From Rhodococcus sp. SMB37 (GTDB taxonomy: Bacteria > Actinomycetota > Actinomycetes > Mycobacteriales > Mycobacteriaceae): DNA of 64,000 bases. How positions within the stretch are numbered: position 1 is the first letter of the stretch; every line of letters starts with the position of its first letter. This document shows, in pieces, positions 17,510 to 26,114 of this stretch. The notes beneath the pieces are model-generated. The model worked only from the letters and a program-made list of their open reading frames with translations. It ran no database searches and was not told the DNA's origin. A program made the position numbers and the translations under genes. The stretch spans positions 331,448 to 395,447 of the forward strand of contig NZ_SLVY01000004.1 in assembly GCF_004345605.1 (NCBI RefSeq). Direction: 5' to 3'.

Positions 17510-18576
17510 AGCCACTTGTTGTGGCGGAACAGGACGAACAGCACCGTCACGATCAGGGCGATGATGCCGACCACCACGTAATAGGAGTACTCCCAGTGCA
17601 ACTCCGGCATGTGGTCGAAGTTCATGCCGTACACACCCGCGATCATCGTGGGCACCGCCGCAATGGCGACCCACGCGGAGATTCGGCGCATATCGGTGTT
17701 CTGCTGAACCGTGACCTTGGCGATCGCGGCGTCGAGCAGAGTGCTCAGCGTTTCGTCGAAGGTCGCGATGCGGTCGGACACCGTCGTGTGATGGTCGGCG
17801 ACATCGCGGAAGTAACGCCGAATGTCCTTGGGGATCGGATTGCCGGGTGAGCGGATCAGTCGTTGGAGCGGCTCCGCGAGTGGCACCACCGCCCGGCGAA
17901 GCTGGACGATCTCGCGTTTGAGGAGATAGATCTGCTCGACCGCAATCCTGGTGTCGGGGGTGAAGACGAACTCCTCGAGATCATCGACGTCCGGTTCCAC
18001 CGCGGTGGTGACCGCAAGATACGTGTCGACGACATGATCTGCGATCGCATGCAGCACCGCTGCAGGCCCGAGACCGAGTTGCTCCGGGTCGGCTTCGAGG
18101 TGGGCGCGTACTGCCGACAGTTCCGAATGATCGCCGTGACGCACGCTGATGATGAAGTCGGGGCCGGTGAACAGGAGGACCTCCCCGGTTTCGACGATGT
18201 CGTTGGTGGTGGTCACCGATTCGTGCTCGACATAGGTCACGGTGCGCAGAACCAGGAACAGCAGATCGTCGTAGCGCTCGAGTTTCGGGCGCTGATGGGC
18301 GTGTACCGCGTCCTCGACCATCAGTTCGTGCAGATCGAACGTGCGGGCCACGCTCGTCATCTGGTGTTCGTCCGGTTGGTGGAGGCCGAGCCAGACGAAG
18401 CCCTCGCCGCGTCGGCGAACCTCCGCGAGGGCGGCGGCGTGGGCGTACCGGCCGGGGAGTCGCTTGCCGTCGATGTAGATCGCGCAGTCGACCACCGCAC
18501 GTTCGGCGGGGACGTGGATCGTCGGTATGTCCGTTGTCGTGCGGCGTCCCGGACGCGGCAGGGAGGGATTCGGCAA
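17506..18576 (-). CDS. corA: CorA-type magnesium/cobalt channel
   Basis: 356-residue CorA family channel. A long cytoplasmic alpha/beta and helical funnel is followed by two C-terminal membrane helices. The selectivity motif Y-G-M-N-F ends the first helix (IAAVPTMIAGVYGMNF), followed by the acidic loop and second helix, and the chain ends in the basic RHNKWL. It forms a homopentamer for Mg2+ uptake in the plasma membrane. The TTG at 18576 is preceded by GGAAGGG, which supports this uncommon start. It is divergent from the PHP gene and coupled to the downstream membrane protein. It is the syntenic counterpart of Rv1239c. Confidence 0.94.
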   Translation of the reverse strand: MPNPSLPRPGRRTTTDIPTIHVPAERAVVDCAIYIDGKRLPGRYAHAAALAEVRRRGEGFVWLGLHQPDEHQMTSVARTFDLHELMVEDAVHAHQRPKLERYDDLLFLVLRTVTYVEHESVTTTNDIVETGEVLLFTGPDFIISVRHGDHSELSAVRAHLEADPEQLGLGPAAVLHAIADHVVDTYLAVTTAVEPDVDDLEEFVFTPDTRIAVEQIYLLKREIVQLRRAVVPLAEPLQRLIRSPGNPIPKDIRRYFRDVADHHTTVSDRIATFDETLSTLLDAAIAKVTVQQNTDMRRISAWVAIAAVPTMIAGVYGMNFDHMPELHWEYSYYVVVGIIALIVTVLFVLFRHNKWL

Positions 18577-18714
18577 CGGGTTCCCTTCCGTGTCGAGGTG
18601 CCTTCGGCACGTTCCGAGGTGTCATCGGCACGTGCCCGTAGGGTGCTTTCGGCATGAGTCGAAGGCGCTGTCCGGTCGCTGGACCATCGTAGTCGCTGCA
18701 CCTGACACACTTGT

Positions 18715-19572
18715 GTGGTGCGCATCGATCTTCACTCCCATTCGGCCGCCTCCGACGGTACGGACACCCCCACCGGGTTGGTCCGGAATGCGGCGGCCGC
18801 GGGCCTCGACGTGGTGGCCCTGACAGACCACGACACCACAGCGGGATGGGACGAGGCTGTGGGTGCTCTACCCTCCGGCCTGCGGTTGGTCCGGGGAATG
18901 GAGATGTCGTGCACCGGTCGCGGCGAGGACGGCGATCCCGTCGCGGTGCACCTGCTGGCATATCTGTTCGATCCCACGGATCAGGTGTTCGTCGACGAAC
19001 TCGAGCGATTGCGCGGTGAGCGCGTGTCGCGGCTGCGAGTGATGGCGGAACGCATGGCGGCGGACGGGCTGCCCATCGACGCGGATCATGTTCTGGAGCA
19101 GGCGGGACCGGCGGCCGGTCGCCCGCATCTGGCGCGCGCCCTCGTCGAGGCCGGCGTCGTGTCGACGATCGGAGATGCCTTCACCGAGCTGTTGGCGCCG
19201 CGGGGCCGCTACTACATCGACAAGAGCGACACTCCGCTGGCCGAGGCGGTGAAGATGGTGACGGCGGCCGGTGGCGTCGCGGTCGTCGCACATGCCCGGG
19301 CGAGATCTCGCGGGCGGTTACTGGCGCTCGACCAGATCGAGGAGCTCGCCGAGAGCGGTCTCGGCGGTGTCGAGGCCGACCATCCCGACCACAGCGACGC
19401 GGATGCTCGGCTGATGAAAGACCTGGCGTCGAATCTGGGACTGTTCGTCACGGGTTCGTCCGACTATCACGGCGACAACAAGTCGGTCGGGCTCGGCCGG
19501 TTCACGACCGATCGCGACGCGTTCGAGGACCTGCTCGATCGTGCGCACGGTGCCGAGGTGGTCGAGGGATGA
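18715..19572 (+). CDS. PHP-domain metal-dependent phosphoesterase
   Basis: 285 residues with the full PHP set of metal ligands. H7-x-H9 lies in IDLHSHS, D38-H39 in ALTDHD, a Glu in RGMEMSC, a His in PHLARAL, a His in VVAHARA and D-Y-H in TGSSDYHGD. This is the RNase AM / TrpH type, whose members hydrolyse 3',5'-nucleoside bisphosphates or trim RNA 5' ends. Two GTG codons (18715 and 18718) are possible starts and no ribosome site is visible, so translation may be leaderless. The next gene overlaps by 4 bp. Confidence 0.87.
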   Translation: MVRIDLHSHSAASDGTDTPTGLVRNAAAAGLDVVALTDHDTTAGWDEAVGALPSGLRLVRGMEMSCTGRGEDGDPVAVHLLAYLFDPTDQVFVDELERLRGERVSRLRVMAERMAADGLPIDADHVLEQAGPAAGRPHLARALVEAGVVSTIGDAFTELLAPRGRYYIDKSDTPLAEAVKMVTAAGGVAVVAHARARSRGRLLALDQIEELAESGLGGVEADHPDHSDADARLMKDLASNLGLFVTGSSDYHGDNKSVGLGRFTTDRDAFEDLLDRAHGAEVVEG

Positions 19573-19997
19573 GGTCGCGGGGCCCGCGTCGCGACGACGC
19601 ACATCAGAATGAAATCTACCGGGACAGTAACTATTACGACGATAAGTACTACGCAGACGAGTACTACTCGGGAGAGTATTACGGCGACGGTGCGCGCTAC
19701 GGAACTCCTCCCGGGCGGGCGGGCATCGTGGTGAGGGCGGCACGCGTCGTCTCGGGGATCGTGACCGGCGCTGTCCTGGTGCTCATGATCGTTGTGTGCG
19801 GTGCCCACTATCTCGGGGGAGATGGCAGTTTTCCCGGTCCGGGGACCACGTCGGTGGTGGCGCACGTCGTGGCGGCGGTCGTCGCGGTGGTGGCGCAGGT
19901 GATCGCGGACCGTCGGAGAGGGCCGATTTCCGTCATTGCCGCAATTGTGGTGGTTTTCACTGCATCGATTCTGTTGGTCACCCAGTGGTGGGGTTGA
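19569..19997 (+). CDS. Membrane protein with tyrosine-pair-rich N-terminus
   Basis: 142 residues. The first 55 are hydrophilic and contain five Tyr-Tyr pairs spaced with Asp, Glu and Gly (NYYDDKYY then DEYYSGEYYGDG). Three hydrophobic segments follow (IVTGAVLVLMIVVCGAHYL, VVAHVVAAVVAVVAQVIA and ISVIAAIVVVFTASILLV). It overlaps the PHP gene by 4 bp (ATGA). I do not recognise the family. The YY-rich cytoplasmic tail could be a phosphorylation or polymerisation segment, but that is speculation. Confidence 0.75.
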   Translation: MRSRGPRRDDAHQNEIYRDSNYYDDKYYADEYYSGEYYGDGARYGTPPGRAGIVVRAARVVSGIVTGAVLVLMIVVCGAHYLGGDGSFPGPGTTSVVAHVVAAVVAVVAQVIADRRRGPISVIAAIVVVFTASILLVTQWWG

Positions 19998-20108
19998 GGA
20001 CGTGAAATCTTCGCGCTACTCGCCGGTAGCTCGGGCGTAACCCCAGGAGTCGCTGAGGAATCACCGAAAAATAGGCGGTCGCAGTTGCAAACTCACAGGT
20101 AGGGAGTG

Positions 20109-20145
20109 CAAATCGGTGAGAACCTTCGCAACCAACACCGATTTG
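20109..20145 (+). other. 10-bp perfect stem-loop in malic enzyme leader
   Basis: CAAATCGGTG (20109-20118) pairs perfectly with CACCGATTTG (20136-20145) around a 17-nt loop. No T-tract follows, so it is either a non-classical terminator for the upstream operon or a leader RNA element. Confidence 0.5.
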
Positions 20146-20411
20146 ATGTTTGGTCTGTGAAGGTGGCAAACTTCTGTGTGGTTCGAGGTGGTGCTACCGC
20201 CCCGCTTCGGGCAGAAGATGGCAGGTCCTGCTGAAGGGCCGCCGCCAGGGCCACCCTCCTAGGCGCCATCACGCTCCGGAAGTCGTACAGCGTTGTACAG
20301 CGGCAATCGTGATCGCGCCCGGAAGCTTCACCGAACCCGTCCTTGGCGAAGCTGCTGCAACTACATAGACGGTCGATGCACACTGGTGCATACCAATGAT
20401 GTTCTGTTGCA

Positions 20412-20427
20412 GTTACTTCGCAGTAAC
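20412..20427. promoter_or_regulatory. GTTACT-TCGC-AGTAAC palindrome before malic enzyme
   Basis: Perfect 6-bp inverted repeat with a 4-bp centre, ending 39 nt before the start codon. It could be an operator of a dimeric regulator or a small mRNA hairpin. Confidence 0.45.
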
Positions 20428-20466
20428 CGGGACCCGACTGGTCTCGGAACACGCAGGAGTGTCATC

Positions 20467-21660
20467 GTGTCAATTGTGTCCGACGCACAAACCCCTCAGA
20501 AGCTCGCGTTGACGGACGACGAGATCTTCGGCAGCCACGTCGACGGCAAGCTCTCCGTCGAACTCACCTCGCCGCTGGACACCCAGCGCGACCTGTCCAT
20601 CGCATACACCCCGGGCGTTGCCCAGGTCAGCCGCGCGATCGCGGCCGACGCGACGCTCGCCGAGCGTTACACCTGGACCAACCGTCTCGTGGTTGTCGTG
20701 TCCGACGGCACCGCCGTGCTCGGCCTCGGCGACATCGGCCCGCGTGCCTCCCTTCCGGTCATGGAGGGCAAGGCCGCACTGTTCAAGAAGTTCGCCGGGC
20801 TCAACTCCATCCCGCTCGTCCTCGACACCAAGGACCCCGACGAAATCGTCGAGACCATCGTCCGGTTGCGTCCGAGCTTCGGCGCCGTCAACCTCGAGGA
20901 CATCTCCGCTCCGCGTTGCTTCGAGATCGAGAAGCGTCTGATCGAGGCACTCGATTGCCCGGTCATGCACGACGACCAGCACGGCACGGCCATCGTCCTC
21001 CTCGCGGCGCTCAAGGGCGCAGTGAAGGTGCAGGGCCGCGACATCACGAAGCTGCGGGTCGTCATCTCCGGCGCCGGCGCAGCTGGTGTGGCGTGCGCAA
21101 ACATCCTGCTCGCCGCAGGAATCGAGGATGTCACGGTGCTCGATTCGAAGGGCATCATCTCGCACGAGCGCACAGACCTGTCGGGCGTGAAGACCGATCT
21201 GGCCGACCGTACCAACCCGGCCGGTCGCCACGGCGGAATCGTCGAGGCGCTCGACGGTGCCGATGTGTTCGTCGGTGTGTCGGCGGGCACCGTGCCGGAG
21301 GAGATCGTCGCGACGATGTCCGACGACGCGATCGTGTTCGCGCTGTCGAACCCGGATCCCGAGATCCACCCCGACGTCGCCTCCAAGCACGTGGCGATCG
21401 TCGCGACGGGACGCAGCGACTTCCCGAACCAGATCAACAACGTGCTCGCCTTCCCCGGTGTGTTCAAGGGTGCGCTCGACGCAGGCGCCCGCCGCATCAC
21501 CGAGGGCATGAAACTCGCCGCCGCCGAGGCCATCCTCTCGGTCGTCGGTGATGAGTTGGCTGTGGACAAGATCGTTCCGAGCCCGCTCGATCCGCGTGTC
21601 GCGCCCGCTGTTGCAGAGGCCGTTGCGGCCGCTGCAAGGGCAGAAGGTGTCGCCGACTGA
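20467..21660 (+). CDS. NAD(P)-dependent malic enzyme
   Basis: Oxidative decarboxylation of L-malate to pyruvate and CO2, linking the TCA cycle to glycolysis. The 397-residue protein is the short bacterial form without the phosphotransacetylase domain. It shows IAYTPGVAQV with the catalytic Tyr, FGAVNLEDISAPRCFEIE and the metal-binding CPVMHDDQHGTAIV. The Rossmann loop GAGAAGVACANILL is followed by ALSNPDPEI and FPNQINNVLAFPG. AGGAG lies 8 nt before GTG 20467. It sits where mycobacteria have malate dehydrogenase. The long leader with palindromes suggests regulation. Cofactor preference is not decided by what I can see. Confidence 0.95.
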   Translation: MSIVSDAQTPQKLALTDDEIFGSHVDGKLSVELTSPLDTQRDLSIAYTPGVAQVSRAIAADATLAERYTWTNRLVVVVSDGTAVLGLGDIGPRASLPVMEGKAALFKKFAGLNSIPLVLDTKDPDEIVETIVRLRPSFGAVNLEDISAPRCFEIEKRLIEALDCPVMHDDQHGTAIVLLAALKGAVKVQGRDITKLRVVISGAGAAGVACANILLAAGIEDVTVLDSKGIISHERTDLSGVKTDLADRTNPAGRHGGIVEALDGADVFVGVSAGTVPEEIVATMSDDAIVFALSNPDPEIHPDVASKHVAIVATGRSDFPNQINNVLAFPGVFKGALDAGARRITEGMKLAAAEAILSVVGDELAVDKIVPSPLDPRVAPAVAEAVAAAARAEGVAD

Positions 21661-21675
21661 CGTGATCGCACCGTG

Positions 21676-21715
21676 CGCCCCGGCTCGAACCCGCACCAAG
21701 GTTCGGACTGGGGCG
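21676..21715 (+). terminator. Hairpin terminator after malic enzyme
   Basis: Arms 21676-21691 and 21700-21715 match at 13 of 16 positions, with six GC pairs at the base and CGAACC/GGTTCG at the tip around an 8-nt loop. It lies 15 nt after the stop codon. It lacks a T-tract, as is common in actinobacteria. Confidence 0.65.
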
Positions 21716-21764
21716 TTCGGCGTCCGTACACCGGGCGCCCGGCCCGTGCCGGCGATGCGCGACA

Positions 21765-22715
21765 ATGACCGCCGTGGGAATCCAGTGGATGCGAAACCGG
21801 TTGTCGATCGTGGCGGTCGCGGCCGTGTTGCCGCTCTCGGCCGGATGCGCATCGTCGGTACTCGACCCGGCGGAAGTGTCCGGTCCCGTCGTCGTCGGGG
21901 CACGGGACGGCGCCGACGGGGCGCTCCTTGCGCACCTCTACGCCGGGGTGCTGCGCACAACCGGTATCGACGTACAGGTGCGTGACGGTCTCGGCAGCCG
22001 CGCCGCCGCCCTCGCTTCGCTCGATACCGCAGACGTGACGGTGGTCCCCGACTACACCGGTCTGCTGCTGCAGCACTACGACCCCGGAGTCACCTTCGGT
22101 GATGTCACTTCGGGGGATACCGAGGACGTCTTCGAGGCGCTGGCTCGTGCGCTCCCCGACGAACTGACGATCGCGGACTATGCGTCCGCACAGAATCGCG
22201 CTGTGCTGGCCGCAGGCACCGAACTCGCCTCACAGCAGGACGTTGCCGGCCTCGCCGGCCGCTGCACCGGCCTGACGTTCATCGTGACCCCGGAGTTCGA
22301 GGCCGTGGGTGGGCTCGAGGCGCTCATCGAAAGCGGGTGCGAGCCGCTGTCGGTGGAACGCGCAGACCCCACCGAGGCCTTCGCCGCTGCATCCGGCGAG
22401 ACCGTCGCGGGACTGACCACCCTCGCGCCGGTGTTCGCGGAGGAGGGCGGCGGAAGCGATGTGATCACCGTGCCCGACGTCCCGGATCGCGCTCCTATGG
22501 AGGAGGCCTCCGCCGATGCGGAGACACCGGTGTTCGTCGCGCAGAACGTCGTCCCGGTCTTCCGTAAGGACGTATTCGGTGAGGCCCAACTCGATGCGTT
22601 GCGCACTGTTGCCGGCGACCTCACCACCGCGGATCTGGCCGAGATGCTCGCCCGCGTCGACGACGGCGACGACATCACCGCAGTCGCCGACACCTGGCTC
22701 GCCGAGCACGCCTGA
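21765..22715 (+). CDS. lpqZ: LpqZ-like lipoprotein, osmoprotectant-binding fold
   Basis: 316-residue exported lipoprotein. The signal peptide ends in the lipobox L-S-A-G-C. The rest resembles the OpuAC/ProX substrate-binding fold of glycine betaine-type ABC importers: VVGARDGADGALLAHLYAGVLR, VTVVPDYTGLLLQ, a hinge VAGLTTLAPVFAEEGG and FVAQNVVPVFRKD near the end. ATG 21765 is used; GTG 21774 and ATG 21789 are in-frame alternatives. No permease or ATPase gene is adjacent, so it may be an orphan binding protein. From memory it matches M. tuberculosis LpqZ (Rv1244) in fold and gene position. Confidence 0.82.
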   Translation: MTAVGIQWMRNRLSIVAVAAVLPLSAGCASSVLDPAEVSGPVVVGARDGADGALLAHLYAGVLRTTGIDVQVRDGLGSRAAALASLDTADVTVVPDYTGLLLQHYDPGVTFGDVTSGDTEDVFEALARALPDELTIADYASAQNRAVLAAGTELASQQDVAGLAGRCTGLTFIVTPEFEAVGGLEALIESGCEPLSVERADPTEAFAAASGETVAGLTTLAPVFAEEGGGSDVITVPDVPDRAPMEEASADAETPVFVAQNVVPVFRKDVFGEAQLDALRTVAGDLTTADLAEMLARVDDGDDITAVADTWLAEHA

Positions 22716-22728
22716 CCGCGCCGGCCGA

Positions 22729-23634
22729 TCAGGGCAGTGACGGCGCTGCCATGTGCGAACGCAGGAATTCTCCGAACTCGACCACGGCATCCGCAGCCTC
22801 CTTCACGAGAGACGCCTGCAGGCCCGCGACGTGCCACAGCTCCGGTTGCTCCACCAATGTCAGATCCACACCGGCTGCGCGCAGCTTGCCCGAGAACTCG
22901 ATGATCTGCGGATGGAGCACCTCGGTGGTGCCGACCTGGATCAGCGTCGGCGGGAGGCCCGTCGGGTCCGCGCGGATTGGTGCGTAACCCGGGTCGCTGG
23001 GGTTTCCGTCGCCGAGATACGCCTCGGCAGAGGTGTACGCCCATCGGGTGTTGACGACGACATCCCGGTCGATGGTTGCCGAGCGTGAACCCGGATCCAC
23101 CCACGGCGAGAACAGACCCAGAGCCGCCGGGGTGACGCCGTGATCGCTGATGAGCCTGTTCGCGGTGGCAACGGTGAGCCCGCCCCCTGCGGAATCTCCG
23201 GCGATGGACAGGGATCCGGGAGTGAATCCCCGCCGGTCGAGGAGTTCGAGGTAGGCGCCGACAGCGTCGTCCAGCGCGGCCGGGTACGGATGCTCCGGCG
23301 CGAGACGGTAGTCCACCGCATAGACCACGGCACCGCTGGCGGCGGCGAGGTGGGCCACGAGCGACCGGTGTGTGGCCGGCGACGCGCAGGTGTAGGCACC
23401 GCCGTGCAGGTACAGCACCGCGGTGGGTCGTTCGGTGGCGCCCACCGTCACCCGTTCGGCCGGCCGGCCCGCCAGGGTGGTCGGTCGGACCACAGTGCCG
23501 GCGGGCAGGGTCTGGATCGGCGCGGCGGCCTCGAGCAGGCGTCGTTGCACGGGATAGGGGAGTCGCGCGTTGAGCGTGAGCGCGTACAGGGGCCGGAGTG
23601 CGGCGCGGACGAGCGGCAGCGGCAGGTGGGGCAT
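22729..23634 (-). CDS. Hormone-sensitive-lipase-family esterase (LipR-like)
   Basis: 301-residue alpha/beta hydrolase of the HSL family. Oxyanion-hole motif HGGA is at 77-80 and the nucleophile S148 in GDSAGGG. DYRLAPEHPYPAA, the acid-containing block after PPTLIQVGTTEVL and a late catalytic His in LWHVAG are also present. Such enzymes hydrolyse short to medium esters. It is the third gene of a monooxygenase, SDR and esterase operon. Its ATG at 23634 is 8 nt after the SDR stop. The context suggests that it cleaves the ester made by the Baeyer-Villiger enzyme. Confidence 0.9.
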   Translation of the reverse strand: MPHLPLPLVRAALRPLYALTLNARLPYPVQRRLLEAAAPIQTLPAGTVVRPTTLAGRPAERVTVGATERPTAVLYLHGGAYTCASPATHRSLVAHLAAASGAVVYAVDYRLAPEHPYPAALDDAVGAYLELLDRRGFTPGSLSIAGDSAGGGLTVATANRLISDHGVTPAALGLFSPWVDPGSRSATIDRDVVVNTRWAYTSAEAYLGDGNPSDPGYAPIRADPTGLPPTLIQVGTTEVLHPQIIEFSGKLRAAGVDLTLVEQPELWHVAGLQASLVKEAADAVVEFGEFLRSHMAAPSLP

Positions 23635-23642
23635 GGCGAACG

Positions 23643-24470
23643 CTAACCCTTCGGCAGGACGCGCGCCGTCACGAACGCGACGACACGCTGATACGCCGGA
23701 CCGACGAGACGCACCCATCCGTCGAGCAGTTTCGCGTCGGCGCCGATCAGCACGCGGCCCTTGTTCTTCCGGACGCCATTGACGATCGTCGCCGCCGCAT
23801 CCTCGGGGGTCGTGCGGGCCAGCTTACTGTCGAAGAACTGCGCGAAGCTCACCTGATCGTCGCCGTCGGGCACGGCTGCGTTGCGCGCGATCGCCGTCTT
23901 GATTCCGCCGGGATGCACGCACGTGACCTGGACGGGATACTTCGCGACGAGCATCTCCTGCCGCAACGATTCGGTGAACCCGCGTACCGCGAACTTGGCT
24001 GCGTTGTACGCGCTTTGGCCGGGAATGGACAGTAGCCCGAACAAGGACGACACATTGATCAGGTGCCCGTCGCCCGAGTCGATGAGGTGGGGAAGAAAAG
24101 CCTTGGTGCCGTTGACGACCCCCCAGAAGTCGACATCCACGACGCGCTCGAAGTCCTTGAACTCCGTGCGCTCGAACTCCCCGTGGTAGGCGACACCCGC
24201 GTTGTTGTAGACCTGGTTGACCACGCCGAAGTGCTCGGCGATCTTGTCTGCGTAGTCCATGACCTTCTCGCGCTGCGTGACGTCGAGCGGGTCTGCCTGA
24301 ACCTCGGCACCGAGATCGCGTGCGCGACGAGCGGTTTCCTCGAGCCCGACGGTGTCGACATCGGACAGTGCCAGCCGGGCGCCCTTCGCTGCAAGATTGA
24401 GCGCGAGGGCACGCCCGATGCCCGAGCCGGCGCCGGTGATGACGACGACCCTGCCGGTGAATTCACTCAT
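23643..24470 (-). CDS. Short-chain dehydrogenase/reductase (Rv1245c-like)
   Basis: 275-residue NAD(P)-dependent SDR. Cofactor loop TGAGSGIG is at 12-19, NNAG at 89-92, catalytic S141/S142, Y155 and K159. The C-terminal 60 residues are longer than in minimal SDRs. It likely interconverts an alcohol and a ketone. The start overlaps the monooxygenase stop by 4 bp (ATGA). Being between a Baeyer-Villiger monooxygenase and an esterase, it probably supplies the ketone substrate. The same three enzyme types occur in the M. tuberculosis mymA operon, although under a different regulator. Confidence 0.9.
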   Translation of the reverse strand: MSEFTGRVVVITGAGSGIGRALALNLAAKGARLALSDVDTVGLEETARRARDLGAEVQADPLDVTQREKVMDYADKIAEHFGVVNQVYNNAGVAYHGEFERTEFKDFERVVDVDFWGVVNGTKAFLPHLIDSGDGHLINVSSLFGLLSIPGQSAYNAAKFAVRGFTESLRQEMLVAKYPVQVTCVHPGGIKTAIARNAAVPDGDDQVSFAQFFDSKLARTTPEDAAATIVNGVRKNKGRVLIGADAKLLDGWVRLVGPAYQRVVAFVTARVLPKG

Positions 24471-26035
24471 TGTGCTGCAACCTCTCGGGTGGTGTCGGCT
24501 TCCGCTGCTCGAGCGGGAACAGGTGAGGGAAGATCGGTGGCGGCGACGCTACGGTACGCCTCGAGATCGAATTGCTTCGTGATGTTGCGGAATTCGAAGG
24601 TGAATCCGGGCCATACCGTGGTGTTGTTGCCGTGCTTGTCGAGGTACCAGCTCGCGCAGCCACCGGTGTTCCACACGCTCGATTCGAGGGCATGCTGGAG
24701 GGTGCGGTTGTAGTCGTCCTGGACGTCCTCGCGTACCTCGATGGTGCCGATGCGGTGCTGGTCGATGGTGCGGATCGCGTCGACGAGGTAGTTGAGCTGC
24801 GATTCGATCATGTAGACCATCGAGGTATGGCCGAGCCCGGTGTTGGGCCCGACGAGGAAGAACATGTTCGGGAACCCGGCGACGGTGGTGCCCTTGTATC
24901 CCTGCATGCCGGTGTCGTCGAAGACTTCGGCGAGGGAGCGCCCGTCCTTGCCGAAGATGCCGGCGAACGTGGGGGAGTCGGTGACGTGGAAGCCGGTGGC
25001 GACGACGATCGCGTCCACCTTGCGGGCGGTGCCGTCCGTCGTGACGATGCCGTCGGCTGTCACCTCGCTGATGCCGGCGGTGACAAGGTCGACGTTCGGC
25101 CGCGTTAGTGTGGGGTAGTAGGCGTTGGAGATGAGCATGCGCTTGCAGCCGATCTTGAAGGTCGGGGTGACCTTGCGTCGTAGCACCGGGTCGGAGATCT
25201 GACGACGGATCTGGGCGCGGGCCGCAATCTCGAGGGGTTTCATGAAGATCGGGGCTTTGGCGAGACCGACGACCTGCGTCTCGCGCGTCAGGTACTGCAT
25301 GGTGCGCGAGAGACGCTGGAAGCCCGGTACGTAGCGGAACGCGAATCGCTCGGCCTTGGTGTATTCGCGGTCGGCGCGGGGGAGGATCCACGGTGCGGTG
25401 CGCTGGTAGACGTCGAGATGCGAGACCTTGCCGGCGATCGCGGGGACGATCTGAATGGCGGACGCGCCGGTGCCGATCACGGCGACGCGCTTGCCGGAGA
25501 GATCGGCATCGTGGTTCCAGCGCGCCGAATGGAAGATCTCGCCTTCGAAGCTGTTGATTCCCTTGATTTCGGGCAGTGACGGCTCGCACAGTGCGCCGAC
25601 CGCGGAGACGAGGATCTTCGCACTGAACGCGCCCTTGGTGGTCTCGACGTCCCACCGGAAGGTCGTCGTGTTCCAGTTTGCGGAGTGCACGTCGCAGCCG
25701 AAGACCGTGCGGCGGCGGACATCGTACTTGTCGGCGACGGAGGAGATGTATGCCTGGATCTCGGGTTGGGGGGAGAACGAGCGGGTCCAGCCGGGGTTGA
25801 GGGCGAAGGAGTACGAGTACAGGTTCGACGGCACGTCGCACGCGGCGCCGGGGTAGGTGTTGTCGCGCCAGGTGCCGCCCACCTCGTTGCCGCGTTCGAG
25901 TACGAGGAAGTTCTTACCCGCACGCGTGAGTTCGATAGCGGCGCCGAGTCCGGCGAATCCGCTGCCGATGATCAGCGTGTCGACCAGGCGGGGGCTCGTG
26001 TCGGCCGCGGCATTGTCTGTAACCGTGAGACTCAT
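24467..26035 (-). CDS. Baeyer-Villiger-type flavin monooxygenase (MymA/EthA group)
   Basis: FAD- and NADPH-dependent monooxygenase, 522 residues. FAD loop G-S-G-F-A-G starts near residue 24, the fingerprint F163-x-G-x3-H169-x3-W173 is present (followed by Asn rather than Pro or Asp), and the NADPH loop GTGASA lies at 188-193. Members insert oxygen into ketones to give esters or oxidise thio compounds. ATG 26035 was chosen because TACGCT lies 7 nt upstream with TTGACC 17 bp before it, so the mRNA is probably leaderless. It heads an operon with SDR and esterase genes and is divergent from a TetR regulator whose likely operator overlaps the -35 box. Confidence 0.93.
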   Translation of the reverse strand: MSLTVTDNAAADTSPRLVDTLIIGSGFAGLGAAIELTRAGKNFLVLERGNEVGGTWRDNTYPGAACDVPSNLYSYSFALNPGWTRSFSPQPEIQAYISSVADKYDVRRRTVFGCDVHSANWNTTTFRWDVETTKGAFSAKILVSAVGALCEPSLPEIKGINSFEGEIFHSARWNHDADLSGKRVAVIGTGASAIQIVPAIAGKVSHLDVYQRTAPWILPRADREYTKAERFAFRYVPGFQRLSRTMQYLTRETQVVGLAKAPIFMKPLEIAARAQIRRQISDPVLRRKVTPTFKIGCKRMLISNAYYPTLTRPNVDLVTAGISEVTADGIVTTDGTARKVDAIVVATGFHVTDSPTFAGIFGKDGRSLAEVFDDTGMQGYKGTTVAGFPNMFFLVGPNTGLGHTSMVYMIESQLNYLVDAIRTIDQHRIGTIEVREDVQDDYNRTLQHALESSVWNTGGCASWYLDKHGNNTTVWPGFTFEFRNITKQFDLEAYRSVAATDLPSPVPARAAEADTTREVAAQ

Positions 26036-26042
26036 GTAACTC

Positions 26043-26071
26043 AGCGTAGGCACTTGTTGAGCGGCGGTCAA
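26043..26071 (-). promoter_or_regulatory. Leaderless promoter of the monooxygenase operon
   Basis: On the minus strand, TTGACC (26071-26066), a 17-bp spacer and TACGCT (26048-26043) form a near-consensus sigma-A promoter. Seven nt later comes the ATG at 26035, so transcription probably starts at the initiation codon. Confidence 0.7.
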
Positions 26072-26084
26072 TAGTCTTGTTGAC
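26067..26084. promoter_or_regulatory. Candidate TetR operator GTCAA-N8-TTGAC
   Basis: Inverted repeat with arms at 26067-26071 and 26080-26084, overlapping the -35 box of the monooxygenase promoter and 30 bp before the divergent TetR start. Binding there would repress the operon and perhaps the regulator itself. Confidence 0.55.
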
Positions 26085-26114
26085 TCTAATTCAGTAAGGC
26101 GGTTGCATGGAAGC

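Larger units (their letters stand above)
19998..20466. other. 469-bp gene-free leader upstream of malic enzyme
   Basis: No convincing coding frame is seen on either strand. The stretch holds a strong hairpin (20109-20145), a GC-rich hairpin-prone middle part and a GTTACT/AGTAAC palindrome close to the malic enzyme start. It therefore looks like a long regulated 5' region or an unannotated RNA. It matches no RNA family that I can recognise by eye. Confidence 0.55.
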
